Origin: Mytilus edulis
Lineage: Eukaryota; Mollusca; Bivalvia; Mytilida; Mytilidae
Reading direction: 5' to 3'
DNA: 64,000 nt
Assembly (NCBI RefSeq): GCF_963676685.1
Contig: NC_092346.1
Location: 49,071,062 to 49,135,061 of the forward strand
The notes beneath the pieces are model-generated. The model saw only the letters and a list, made by a program, of their open reading frames with translations, was not told the DNA's origin and did no database searches. The translations under genes were made by a program, and so were the position numbers. Numbering within the stretch: the stretch's first letter is position 1; each line of letters starts with the position of its first letter. This document shows, piece by piece, positions 38,401-53,400 of the stretch.

Positions 38401-41400
38401 AGCAGAACACTGATAACAAATGGCAAAAGGAAGTAAAATATGTTTATTATGGTTCCATAGTTATTTTAAATGGGGAGTCTGAATCTTCTTAAAATATTTG
38501 GTTGCCAGATTTGTTGTAATAAATCAGTTCCTTATTATGAGCTCCTTTTGATATATATGTTGTAGTCTTTTGTGACTCACTCTTGTTATGGCTTGAAATA
38601 TAAATTCACAAAACGAAATTGTCAATATTTTTTTTTCAACAGTTTAAATTTGAACAGGAAAAAAAAATAACAGGTATGGTTATTCAAGTTCATTAAGAAA
38701 TCATGCAATGTTTTGAATATGATAAAATTCCAATGAACAAAAAATACCTTAGTTTCTTACATATTTTAATCTTTTACATGTAAAAGGTGTCTTCCCGATT
38801 GTCCCACTTTTTGAAATTACAGGTAAAAAGGTAGTGAAATTTTGTGGGACAATCGGGAATAGTTGTGTGGGACAATTGGGAAGTTTATTTGTGGGACAAT
38901 CGGGAATTGTTTTGATTGTGATTAATCTGTTTTTATAGTGTTCAGTGGGTAATTACAGGTAACTAATAATTTGTTTTGTAAAATATGAAAAAAAACAAGA
39001 ACATGAATTGCTATTTACATATTTTATTTTGCATATATTAATATGAAATATCATCAAACGTAGAATATAATGTAAAGTCATAAAATAATGGTAAGAAATA
39101 GCTTGTGCATTTTAATAGACAAAACAAAATGGGAATACTTAACTGATATATATAATGACCCAGAATAAACTGATTATTTCTGAACGTTTAAATCATTTGA
39201 TATTGTGTATGTAGATCATAGCATGAGAATATGTCGGAAAGCAAGAAGAAAATTTAAAAACCGATTATTCTGTCTAAAATATTTATCTTAGGTCAGAAAC
39301 AATGTTGCCAAAAAGCAGAGAGATAATCAAACAGAAAGATTTTTCTGTAAACAAAAAACTAATGTCATTAACATATATACTACCAGACTAAGAGAATATT
39401 CTTTGTTAAGTTAAACTGAGACTGAATTTATTTTTAATAGAATATAATCAAAATTGTAACTTATACCAATGAGCAGGGATACGTACTCAAAGTTAGCTTA
39501 ATATCTTGATTTAAACAGTTGTGAATGAAAAATACGTTTCAAATCACAAACATTTTAAATCCTTGCATCTCACAAAAAACGTAATTATTATTTTACAATA
39601 ATTATAACAAAATTATTAACTATCATAATGTTAATTGTTTTATACTGTTTAAGTGTATTTATAACTCTCTGCTTATATTTTTACAGAAATATTTGTCATT
39701 TCGGGGCCTTTTATAGCAGACTATGCGGTATGGGCTTTGCTCTTTGTTAAAGGCCATACAGTGACCTATAGTTGTTAGTTTCTGTTTATTTGGTCTCTTG
39801 TGGAGAGTCGTCTGATAAAAATCATTCCACATCTTCTTTTTTTATATTTGAAAAGAGATTTATTTGATAAATGCAATGTCCACCACTAAATACTCGACTT
39901 TTTATTTCTATTTTCATTTATTGTCTAAAAGAAATGCACTACGAAATAACTGTGTATTCGGACCATATGCAAAAGGGTTATGAAAAAATAGGAAGATTCC
40001 CAGGTAATAAATAAAATAGCCGAGCTTTAAATTTTTTTATTCCAATAGTAGCTGTAAATGTACACTTTCATATTCTCAACTGTCGAGCATTGCTTTCAAC
40101 TGACGTATGCAAGAATGTACACACAATTACCTAGTTTTAATAAAGGTTGTTTTTTTATCATCACCATTATCTTCTGCTATTTACAGTCAATATTTTAAAT
40201 TCAAAAGCAAACAAAAAATCAGCAACAATCTTTTGGTGACTAGCGATCTTAGGTTCACGTATTGCTTTTCTTTTTTTTAAAGAAAGCAACTTTGTTTTTA
40301 AATGTATGCATTATTTTAATATTTATTTAGAATTTAAACAAATGTTATCATAAATGATGGTATTCGTATTTGTTTTATAAAAAAAAGTAACATTTTTGAT
40401 ATATATTATAAATAAGAAGTGTTATATTATTCAATGAAAAGAACAGTAATCTGATGATTAAATTTACTCAGAAATGATATATTTTATCATTGAAAAGTCC
40501 ATTAATTTCATGATTTAAAAAAAATCATATTTTATACATAAATAAAATTGATATAATCCTAAAATAATACTTTGAACAGGCAATAATTAATCCTTGTTAT
40601 TTTAACAAAACAAACACCAAGTCTATTGTTTATTTAAGAACATTTCACATCATAAAATAATGTGGGACAATCAGAACTTTTCATGTGGGACAATCAGAAC
40701 ATTAAAATTTAAAAAAGTGGGACAATCGGGAATAAACCATGTAAAATTAGTCTAATGGGGACACTAGTATGAGGGTCTAGAGGAATGGGTATAATTATTA
40801 ACATTAAAGCAGATGTCATTCTCATCAAGTACTAAAATGATATAATACTCTAAAACATGCATTGACAGTATTTAATAACCACTCTTTTCAAAAGATGTCT
40901 ATTATGTTTTGAATATAAAATTGATGTCTTTTGAGCATATCATATTTAAGTGAACACATGAAATCAATAAAAATAATATGTCATTTTCAATCATGCATGA
41001 AATGAGATTTGTTGATGTTTTTAAATTGTTAAGATGTTTACTGTATATCAGTTTATTGACAGAGATGAATGAAATTTCATGTTTTGAGAATTGATAAAAG
41101 GCTTTACATATCTAATACTTTTATGAAATTAATCAATACATAAAAGTTAGTCCATGATTTATTATGGTGTGTAATTGGAGGATTATTTGTCCTACTTTAT
41201 ACTTTAGTAAATAAGACTGTCATTTATATTAAAGTTTAGAACCTACAAACACAAACCTATTTCATTATTCATTTGTCAGTTTCATTTCCATTACATTATG
41301 AAAAAATGAACAAGTTATGGAACTGATCAACTAATGATATTTCAGTAACTCTAAAGATTTTTAATTTCTATTTTGTATTGAAAAATATTTGAAACCTTGC

Positions 41401-44400
41401 CAAAGACTTGCTCATCAAAAGTAATATGTTCAATGATGTTAAGTCGTAACTCGTGTGTTTTTACAATTATATTAACTGTAATGTTAAGCTATTGAAACGT
41501 TTATTTCAATGTGGCTTTCAGTAATCTCATCACTTATTAATTGGTCTTTCTAAATGTTTTTATTCTTTTTGAAATTCAGTATCATTGTCTACTGTGGTTT
41601 GTTTGGGTTGTTTCATTGCGGTCATATTGAGGTTATTCCTACATTTAGGATTTTACATTTGGTTTTTATTGTATTATGTGTTTAATAAACTCAATTTAAA
41701 AAGACTGAATTCTACTAGAAGGCATTTTTAGTGCCATTTTTTTTTCATTATTGTAAAGAAGAGAATGTCTTGTCATAGATTCAACTTCATGAAAGTAATA
41801 CATATATGTGATGAAGATGGTGAATATCTGTGAATGTCTTAAATAAATGCCCTGTTCAGTGAGCCCTCACTCTAAAACTTAGATTTCCCTGATAGATCAA
41901 GTTATCAAATGGGTTTTTAGTATCAAAGTAAATATAATTTTTGTATGTCATATATATATACATGCATTTACTGCCTTTTGAAGTCGATCACTAACTGATC
42001 TTGCATATACTGCTTCCACTCAAAAAGAAGAAAGTAGTTTAAACCATGAAATTTTAAAAGTTGTGTCTTATTTGAGAAGAATACGATATTGACACAGACA
42101 CAATCCTGAGGAAAAAAATAGTTTTAAAATTGTTAATTGTCTGATGGGCAACATCAGTTTTATTAGTCACACAATCATACCGTAATGTAGTTTAATCTTT
42201 ATTTCAGCTAGTGTCATGAGCGAGCCCGACAACATGCACAGAACAGAACCAGAGGTCCAAGATACATCTAGACTAAGTCTACATACACCTACTTTTAACA
42301 TTGATACATATATTAAAAATACCGTAAATACTCTACCTCAGACTATGGACAGAATAACTAGATTAAGGTAAAAGCACATTTATATTTATGTTATAAATCA
42401 CTATACAAAATGGAAGAGTACATGGACATGTGTTTCTCATACTTACTTTCACTTTGTGGTGTCACTAAGTTGAAGGAACTAGCTTTGGTATAATTCATTG
42501 AAATGCAAGATATATAATATACATCTGATAGGGGTCACATTATTTGCCCGTATAAATTTTCAAACTAAGGTCAGTTTCATAATCATATTACAAGGAAGAA
42601 TTTTGATATAGAGAGTTGTATATATAGGACAGAGGTCATCTGATCTTGACCTTTTTTTTAAGGGTTTGGTGATCCTTTGAGTAAAAGGTAAAATCAATAT
42701 GGTCTACAGAATTGTAAGGTGTATATATCTGTCTGGCATGTGTCTTCTGAGCTTTACCTATTTTTCATGGTATGTTTATAAACATAAGTTATAAATCCAA
42801 CTTCTCATTTACAATACCTTATTGTTAACTATGATTGAACTTTAGAATCATTGTAAGGTGTATGTACATGGTTGCTTGACTATAGGAACCTAACCTTGAT
42901 CTAAAATCCAATGTTCACTGATTATACTGTTAAAATGAGTTTGTTATTGATTTATACTGTTACATTCACATTTATTGATAAAATTAAATTACAATATATT
43001 TACAGAGAGGATGTACAGAAACACTATAACAAGTATAAAAAGCCTTACAAAGGAGAAATGGGAATACATACTTACCAACCTTTTCAGATGTCAGGATATT
43101 TTGCTGTAAGTTTATGTAATTAAAATATAAAAAGATTTTTTTGTATATTGATATAAAGACAAAAGATACACACAAATTGGGTGAAAAATACAAACATGTG
43201 TAAAAAGAATAGGAATAACTACTAAACAAAGTCTCAAAAACCTAAATCTTACAGTTTTTCAGAAACTGGTAGTAATTTGGATAGTCATAAAATATTGACT
43301 TCTTGTACGTACCAGTCATTAGTATTGCAAAGTAAAACCTGGGTTTTCACTTGTTTTGTTGACAAATACATCCTCATAAGGGAGATCATAACTTTATTAT
43401 TATAATTTTAAGCGATTGGATATAAGTATATGTGGAATGAGTGCCAATGAGACAACTCTTAGATCTCCCTTCATGTCACAATTTGTAAAAGTAAACCATA
43501 AAAGATTAAAGAACATCCTTCAACCTGGAGCCTTGGCTCACACCGAACAGCAAGCTGAAAATGACAAACTTATGAACCACATCAACAAACGATAACCACC
43601 AAACAACAGGTTCCTGACTTGGGACAGGTACATGTTTCATTTTTCATAATGCTAAGTACAATGACAAAATTCTTATCAATTTTAATCACTGCAATCATTG
43701 TATTATTAGAAAACTAGTTTGAATAGATAAATGATTGTACATTTTATAGGTGAGAAGTATAGTAGATGATGTTGTGAATGACTTTCTGGATAGACATGTT
43801 GCCCCATCACAACCAATGGTAGAGCAAGAAACATACTAGTAAGTCAATCATTCTAAACATGTTGTCCCATCTCAACCAATGGTAGAACAAGGAACATACT
43901 AGTAGGTCAATCATTCTAGACATGTTGCCCCATCACAACCAATGGTAGAACAAGAAACTTACTAGTCAGTCAATCATTCTATCTTCATAATTGGTAAATA
44001 TGTTATTGAGAATTCCTACTTACTCTTACGGGAATGATAAGTTACATTTCAAGAACTGTAAATTCAGAAATTATTACGTGCATCTATTATTTAGACAAAA
44101 ATGTGATTTTCGTTTTTTGTGATATTAAGATAAAATCCTGTTTAATTGGTGTAAAAAATATCAAAATGTGAGTTTAATTTTTGCAATAATAATCCTGTCT
44201 CACATTTTGCAATAATAAAAACATCGCAATAATTTCTGAATTTACAGTAGTTAGTTTGATTGGAACTATGATATTTTCTATAAAGATGCATTTCTATTAG
44301 TACATATCAGTTGGGCAGTCATTTTTGAAGACCTGTCCCCAAGTTCATGGTCAACCTATTTTGAATTGCTGCTGTCCACCTAGTTATCTTTTTTTTTATT

Positions 44401-47400
44401 TTTGTTCTAACAGGCAAGAATATATCTGTGTCAACAATTTATGATTGATGGATTGATCATCGCTTTTAAAACCTCCCTCTTTTAAAAGACACAAAGAAAA
44501 TAAAAGAATCCAAATTGTGTCGGTTCAACAAATCGTTCTTAATTTTTTAACCTTTATCAGGCTGTTTCTAAAGCGTAGAAATTATAATAATTCTTGGTGT
44601 ATGTAATTTTTTTGTGAAAATTTCAGTGCCTCTAGAAGACAGAAGATTCATGAAACAGAGATTATGGCTGAAACTTTATCTGAGAAAAAAGCTATTCAGC
44701 TGATCATGGAAGAAATTATTCTTGATGTAAGTTTAATGCTCAACTCAAGGTTGTCAATACATCTTGATGTTTATTGTGTTTATTTATAATCTTTTGTTAA
44801 ATTTTGTTTGAGAGTTATGAATAAACTCATTTTAGTCATCTGCTTGGGAAACTTTGAATATGTTATGGAATATTGCCAGTTGTATTTGAAATAAAAATGT
44901 AGGCACTGTAATATTGAACTTTTACTTCAACTTAGAAAATGTTAAGATTTCTGATATGATCTGTTTTGAAGAAGAACTTATGATAAACCTTGGGTTTATC
45001 AATCAGTATTGTAAAGATTGTTGCTAATCTTTAATTAAAAACAATATCTTTGGTTCTAGATATTAAATAATGACTTAACAACTATTTAAAGTATCAGAGA
45101 TTATTATTATCAATAATGATAAATACAGGTAAATAAAATACGTTAAAACAGTTGAATGTGATTTCGTGTATGTGTTATTACCTCTTGGAATCTTTCAAGA
45201 TCGGTTCAAATTCGTTTTGCTATCGGCAAAATTCGGTTTTTATAGGTCTTAGCACGCCTTATCCTTGCGTGTAAGAATATAGTTTGTTATCAGTCACTGT
45301 CTATCATGTAAATAACTGTCAGTACTTTCTTAAATATGAATTATAAAGAAAGCAAGCATGATTTCTTACGTCTCGACACCCGATTCAACAGTATAAAGCA
45401 TGTAAATACAAGTAACTAAAGAAATGTAAGATTCATAACAAGCTGGAAAACAAAGATGTTATTCGAACGCCACATGCTGGCAGAATTTCGTAACGTTAAA
45501 TCGGCAACTGTCAAATTTGCCGGGAACGACATAACATTTACAAAAAGGTACTGCCGCGATATTTAACGTTCACAACAAGTATCATCTGCATATCATTTCC
45601 AGATGTCTCTAGTTTTATTTGAATGATTCTATACTACAACCATCTTACATTTTCAGGAGACAGGTGACATACTTGAGGAAATTGTACAGGAACATGTTCA
45701 TACCAAAGGAACTGTTAGAAACTGGGCAGATGAAATGGCTATGAACAGAGCCGAGGTAACTTATTGTTCCATTGCAGTATAAAATAGAAGAAAGGAAAAC
45801 ACCCATTTTTTATGACCCTGCCACAGCAGATTAAGGAGAGGAGTTTTAATGAAGCAATATGAGATCAAGAGGTTTAAAAAAAACAAGACAACCCCATCAC
45901 AAAGGTTTTAAACAAAAAGACTAACAGGCCACAAAACCCTACGCAGAACACTAAAATTTAGAAAACACCACCAAAAACAAAGATGAGCTCAGTTGCATGT
46001 AAACCACTCATATTCCAATAATGACACCTGGCATGTTACTCTTGGATTGTTAAAGTTACTGTGTCAAAAGATTCAGCAGACATTTGTAGATATCTCTTGC
46101 TTAGCCATAAGACATCATCATATTCATAAGCCACTGATTCAAGCAAATTTTGAATCCCAAAAACTTAACTGAATGTGATTTTTTTTTTATTGAATAAAAA
46201 AGTTTTTAATAACTGACAAAAAAAAGTTTATATACAGTAGTTTTGCAAAATAACCAGTAGATCTGATTTTGCCAGAGTTTCTGTGCATATTTACATATCT
46301 GATAGAATATTAAAGTTCTGTAACTTTATTTATTCTCATTACAGTCTGGAGCATTAGACAATGAAGAAGGTAGAACAGAGTCAGACCCAGCTTATAATTC
46401 TGTCACTAAATTGTTCTTCAGTGTCAAACACAGAAGGGATGAAACTAGGTAAGATTAAAACAATTTTACTGTTTCTGAGATGAAGAATTTATTTATCCTT
46501 GGAGGACTCTTTTAAAGTTTTAAAGTATTACATCGAAGATAAGTAACTAAAAACCTTCACCATCAATCAAAAAAGGAGGCAATCCAGTCTACAAATACCT
46601 GTGCAAGCCAAACATTTACCTTAATCTTTTCAGTATTTTACTGATAGATTGAATAAGTCTCATGCAGTTTACATTTACAAACCGTCTCAGATAAAATAAA
46701 ATTGGACATTATAAGTACCTTTATTAAACCTTCATGGAATGATAAGAAACTTGCACAGAATCTTCTTTAAGATCAAGAAAATGGGATACAAAAGAAATAT
46801 TTGACTATATATTTATTTTAATTTTAATGTACTATACTGATGAATTGTTTTAATTTAGCATTTAACATTGCAAATGGACAGCAACAATTGCAGATGAGAC
46901 ACAGGATATCATCGAACCCAAGGCCCCTTCAAAAAGTTTATAGACGAAAAAATGGTGTCTATAGTTGACAAGTCATGCATTTTTACTTAAATTGAATTTA
47001 AGAAAACACATGTAAACATTCCTGAATTGATAACTCATGAATTTATCATATTTCTTACATTTATTTCAGACCAGATATTTGGGGTCACACTCAGATGTTA
47101 GGTTTAGCTGAAAAGCCTTCTACACCAAGAAAAGTGAAACCCCCTCCTCCTAAAGGAAAAGATAAAAAATCAAAACAAAAGACTCCATCACTTCCTCCAA
47201 AAAGTCGTGAAAGAAGTAAACCTCCAACTCGCCAAACTGTTCCAGGAACTGCAGTCAGGTTGGTAAAACTTATTCAAATAAACTTACATACAAGCAATTT
47301 TTTCAGTTCTTTAAAGAACACAGAATACATGATTATATGTGATGATGTAAACATGATAAATAATTATGTAATGAATAAAATTTCAAGAATTCATTTATTT

Positions 47401-50400
47401 TATTTTATCAGCCCTCATAATGGAGATTTTTTTTTTTTAAAGTTGGGGAAAAAAATGTTACTGGTTAAGCTTCCATTTTATGAAACTCTCCTTTAAAATG
47501 TTGATTGTACAATAATAATATTAATGGGTATGGAGTATTGTCTGTAATCTAATTTACTAATCTACCACTTAAAACAAGTTGTAAAAGACTACTTACTGAT
47601 GAGAGGATTTCATTAAAGCTGTTTTCATTCATTTTATCTCAAATTTTAAGAAGTTATAGATAAAAGTTTGCAGGAGAAACCCAGAGTAGATACAAAAAGT
47701 AAAATTAGCTGATTTGTGCAATAAAGGGAGATAACGAGTTTTACTTCAGAACAAATATCTAAAACTTTGCTTTTATTAATATTTCTTTTATTCATTAATT
47801 TGTACATGTACCTGTATGATACCCAGACATTATAATGTTTCTTCAAGAAATTTTGTTATAATGATGTAGTTTTTACCTGAATAATACTGTATATTGAGAT
47901 AGTTAAAAACTTTGTCTGAAACTGATTAATTTCAACATCTGACTTAAAAAAAAAATCTTTAGATTATGAAAAAAGTTGTTACTATGTCTCTCTATTACAT
48001 GTTATGACTAAAGCCAATTAGGTGGCCTTAATCATACATTTTCATTATATATATATTCAAAATAATTTAAAAGAGTATTTGTTAATATATATATCGAAAA
48101 ATTCTTTTCAGTATTTTTAATTTGATTTATGATATATAAATTTCTTTCTTTCTTTATAGTACTTGATACTTTATGCTGTAAACATGGCTATTTTCACTTT
48201 AATGCCTTATGTTTTTCAATGGAAGTTTAAATTTAAGCATCAACAACAAGTTTCCACTTCACATCAATAGAATTGATTTCTACAAACTGTCCATACTGGG
48301 AATATTTTGGTGCAATAATTGACAGAGATATAAGCAAGAATAATCCTAGCCGAAATTTCCATGTTTACAGTAATGTGTGCTGTTCTATTCTGTCTTTAAG
48401 CATCTTAATATGACCAAATCTTTCCTAGTATTATAAATCTGACTGTTTATATTTTTAATGCAGCCGTAGGTAGCATAAAGGTAAGAATATTGGCTGTAGC
48501 TACCAACACTTTATTAAGCTGTAATATGCATAGAAAAATACACTTTATACTGCTTATATTGTACATTATTGTCAGCACTGGTGGTAGAAAGGTAAGGCCA
48601 GTATTTGAATATATCTATCTCTCAAAAATGTGATTTGATTCCAAATCAAAGAGCAAATACAATATCAGACTTTCTACCTTCAGTGCAATGTAGTAAAATG
48701 GCAATATCTTTAAGTCTATTCTGTCAAAGCCTTTTATTTGATGACTCTATTTTTTGACAATCATTTTTGTTTTGGTTCATGGATTCTTAAAAAATGAAAA
48801 TTATCATCAGATCGAACCAATAAACAGTAACTAAAAACAAATTAGAAACTTTTCTATTGTTGAAGATTTTAAACTTATTTCAGATTACTTACATGTTCTG
48901 TTTTATTAAAGAATAAACTGCATTTGATTTAAAAGCATTCTCATTGATCATTAATGATAAAAAGAACAACAAGTAAAGGCTTTATTTCATTTTTAGGAAA
49001 GTAATCACATTCATTGCAGGTATACAAACAGGCAAAAACCTTACAAATGTCTTCCTTTATTAACAAGGACTAAATATTCTGTAGTATAATTATTTTCATA
49101 ATGTCTTATTCCAACTTTGGAATTTTTTTATGCATGTCTTACATTTGCATATACATGTACATTATGTAATAATACTCAAAATTTACAACAACACTTCGAT
49201 TGGTCTGCAATTTTATTTGCTATGGTCTACATGTTTCGCCTGCAAGGCAGGCTTCATCAGGACAATTTTTATACAGAAATTAACCCCTGAAGTACTCAAA
49301 GTGGTGCAATTTGACGTCGTCATGGTGAGAGAAACAATGAAAAGTGAAAGTAGCAATACAGAGTTATAAATAGATAAGATAAATATAGAAAATTAAGAAA
49401 ATTAAAGTTTGTTAACAATGTAACTTGAGTTCGTTTTACTATTATATGATACATGAAATTGTTCTAAAGGCTTGGTATCTAATTGGACAACTTCCCATGG
49501 TTCCTACCACTTTGCAAGGCTTCTCTTCCAACCTGGCCATTGTTTGAGGTTACTATACTTCCAGGCGCGTCGGCAACAAAAGGAAGATTATGGTCGCCGC
49601 TATGGAAAATAAAATTGTCAAAAAATGTTCCCTTGTTTTAAATTATTTGGTGACTCTATATAATTGTTGGATCGTCTGCAGTAGTTGGTCTGTTTAATGG
49701 CATGGTTGTGAATTCCTAGTTCCTTTAAGATCGGCGCTCGTGGTACATTTCTTCTACTATCATTTATATCTGATATCATTTATAGATGTTTAGGTGGTAT
49801 CGGTCATCTTGGTCATTTTGGTTCAGTTGTTATTTCGTCGCAAGTATGTAATATTCCTTGGTCCATGTATATGCTGGTGGCCTGTAGATCGGCGCGTGTA
49901 CATGGACCAAGGAATATTACATACTTGCAATGGGAAGTTCGTCCAATTAGATACCAAGCCTTTAGAACAATTTCATGTATCATATAATAGTAAAACGAAC
50001 TCAAGTTACATTGTTAACAAACTTTAATTTTCTTAATTTTCTATATTTATCTTATCTATTTATAACTCTGTATTGCTACTTTCACTTTTCATTGTTTCTC
50101 TCACCATGATGACGTCAAATTGCACCACTTTGAGTACTTCAGGGGTTAATTTCTGTATAAAAATTGTCCTGATGAAGCCTGCCGTGCAGGCGAAACATAT
50201 AGACCATAGCAAATAAAATTGAAGACCAATTGAACTGTTGTTGTCAATTTTGAGTATTATTTTAATGTTGCATTTATTTGCATAATTTGACAACCCCGCA
50301 TACCAAGGTATCCACTTCAGAGACTCTAACGAAATGATTCACACAGGTGTTGGTTCACCACATGGAATTTAATTATGTAATAATAATTATCTTTTTTAAC

Positions 50401-53400
50401 CAAATGCTTTATAATTTTCTTTTCCATGAAAATAAAAGCGAAAAAGTATTAGAAAATAGAATAACTAATCAACTCAAACTTGTAAAATATTATGTTTTGT
50501 AATAAATGCAATGAAAGAGTTAAAAAAAGAATGTATAGATCTATTTCACAATCTTTCCCTGACTAAATTTTCCATGAAAATCATGTATTAATTCAAAAAG
50601 TGGTCCAAGTCAACGAAAATTTTCATGAAGAATGAGTTGGAATATTGATGTGTCCTGCACTAGGGAATGTCAAAACACCTGGTGTTATTTTTAATGGCTT
50701 TTTTTTAGTGTCTTTTTTCAGTTCTTTTGCTAGACAAAATGGGCATCAAGTGTTACCCTTGACTGTGCATCCTTAAAGTATTCTCACATATTATAAGTAA
50801 GCTTGATCGAACAGACACATTATTCTTCTTTTGAATACATGTTCTAATTAAGTAGGTATATATTTTGCACAAACATTCTTTTATATATTAGACATCATAA
50901 AACTTTTAAACTATGACTACTAAACATAATAACAAGAGTTTTCTGCAAAATGAATAATGTACCATTACCATTCATCTTCTTACTTCTTTGCTTGAAGACC
51001 AATTCCTTGATCCTTTAGGTACCTAATTGATATGTATTAGTTCATTTAATCACCAAGATTAAGTATTATATCAAAAAGCTCATAAGCCTTTGAATATACT
51101 CAATTTGAGTTTGTTAAATGTATGAATTTTAGTGGCTTAATTATTTTCCTATTTTTATTTTTAGTGAGTTTATTAGGCTTGACATCTATATATTAGTTTT
51201 GTTGTGATAGCAGTACACGCTAGAATTACCCACAGAAATGTGAAGGCACACCATATAGACAATATATTTATTCACAATGAATTACATTTATTATTTTACT
51301 TTAAAAAGCTATTCAGAAACAAAACTTTGCTATAATTTTAACCCAATTATGTCTTGTCTGCCACCAAGGCACAGTAGCAAGGCATCTTAAATTCAAATTT
51401 CTGTGTATTTAAAAGTTAGGTTCTGTTAAAGTGTTTTAAGAAATACTTTTCTTTGTAATACATGTCACATCATAAAAATTCTGAGAAACTTTGAAAAGAC
51501 CATGATTGAAACTGATAAATGGAGTGTGCCTTAATATTTGGCAGTTATTTTTACAAATGTTTACTGACACCAGCAATTACACACAAAAAAAACCAGGATT
51601 CTGTAGATGCCATCTTGAATTTGTTTTAGATACATGCTAAAGAAAATATATCCAAACAATTGAGACAAAAACTTTTCAAGGCTAGTAGTTGTAAGTCTAC
51701 AGCCAAATAACAATAGATGGTCAAAAATATTTTCAAAATCTTTAGTTCCAGTCTCTTCTTTGTGTTTATATATCGGTATTACTAGATTTATTTCACTTGA
51801 CTGGGCAGAGTTTAAGAATTTCTCTTTATAAGACCAGTCCATCTATAGACAGGAGTTTTCTGATAAACTCATCAATGAAGTGTCCAGTTATTCGTCCCAT
51901 ATCATACACTCAGTTCTTTTGTATAAGCGTTTGGTGACACTGATAGGTGATTTGAACTCAATAATTATAACGGCAATCATCCTTATCACACACATCTTCA
52001 AATAGTCTGTCCTTAAATCTGATTATAATACTGTTAACAGCAAAGTGATATTTTTTATTTCAGTTCGCTGCCTGCAGATCCTACCACACCAATATTACAT
52101 TATCATCACATCACCCCTGTAGATATTAGAAATTATCATGTCCTTAGAACTGATGTCCCTGAAGTCAAATATGAAAAAACTAAATATATAAAATATATGA
52201 AGAGAGAGATGACATACTGGCAGGTAAGATAAAATGTTATGTCAGATCAGCAACATTTTTTTACTGGAAAAAAGATAAAGGTTCTTTGAGTCCTGAATAT
52301 TTCAATATAGTTTACTATCAATTTGAATCATAAGAAATTTGGAGAAACTGCCACACCACTGTGATGTGAAAATGACTTCAAACTAAAATATATTTCCTTT
52401 TGGCATGTTAAAATGTTACAACAGCTAACTTGGATTTTTAGATGATTTCTTGGTTGTTGATGGACACAACTAGTGTAAATGAATTTGAGGTTACAAGGCT
52501 AGCCATCTGGAAAAGTACAATTTAAATCGAAAAAATTGAAAATTCTATTTCATGACAGAACATCTAGGCAAAAGATATGTTGTTTCATGTATGCTTCATA
52601 ACTTGTATGAGCAACACACTGTAAAACAAAGTGTTTTTTTTTTTAAATCATTGTTTAACTCAAAAAAATGATACAACTTTTTTCTCAAATAAGTTATTAA
52701 ATATGTGTACTGCAAACTGCATTTGGATCTCACCTGTGCAAACTAATTTATATAAAATATTGAAATGAGGTATGAGTTTAAATTTTTTTGAGTAATCTTT
52801 TTGTAAATCAGAATCCTTAATAATTAAAGTTGTGGTATGATTGCCAATGAGACAACTCTCCACAAGAGACCAATTGACACAGAAATTAACAACTATAGGT
52901 TACACTAAGTTATAGTTATAGTGATTGTTATTATTGCATTATGTTAAATTATTGAAACTAACTTTCTACTTATTTCAGAAAATGATTCCAGTTATTTCAG
53001 AAAAGAGTTTAGCAAAACGTTGTAAAGGTATCTCTTGTTGTTCAGCCTCACCTAATGGAAAGTTCATTGTTTTTGGTACAGTCCATGGTAAGTGCATCTT
53101 TCAATAAAATAAAAAGATTATTGTTTTTTATGCACCATTTATGAACATTAATGTTTCCTTGTCTGTGTGTCCGTTTGTCCGTCGAAGCGTTCACCCATCC
53201 GACTGTCCCGCATCAGCATGATCAGGACAAAGTTTTCAGGTTAAAGTTTTTGGTCGAGGTAGTTTTTGATGTAGTTGAAGTCCAATCAACAAAACTAAGT
53301 ACACATGTGCCCTATGATATGATTTTTCTAATATAAATGCCAAATTAGAGATTTTACCCAATTTTCACGGTCCACTGAACATAGAAAATGATAGTGCGGA

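Larger units (their letters stand above)
35937..42207. other. rest of intron 4 of the WD gene
   Basis: AT-rich intron. It holds a reverse family A fragment (36318..36420), a small foldback (37294..37406), the candidate poly(A) site (37711), the element at 38771..40747 and otherwise nothing recognisable. Confidence 0.6.

Noticed and set aside
48464..48591. Two microexon-like cassettes (17 and 16 nt) between AG and GTAAG in intron 11
   Set aside because: Neither alone nor together do they keep the frame between exons 11 and 12. The first brings a stop. They look like duplicated intron sequence.
49130..50293. Pairs of 63-79 codon ORFs on both strands with nearly the same protein
   Set aside because: They are the two arms of the inverted-repeat element read in mirror image, not genes.
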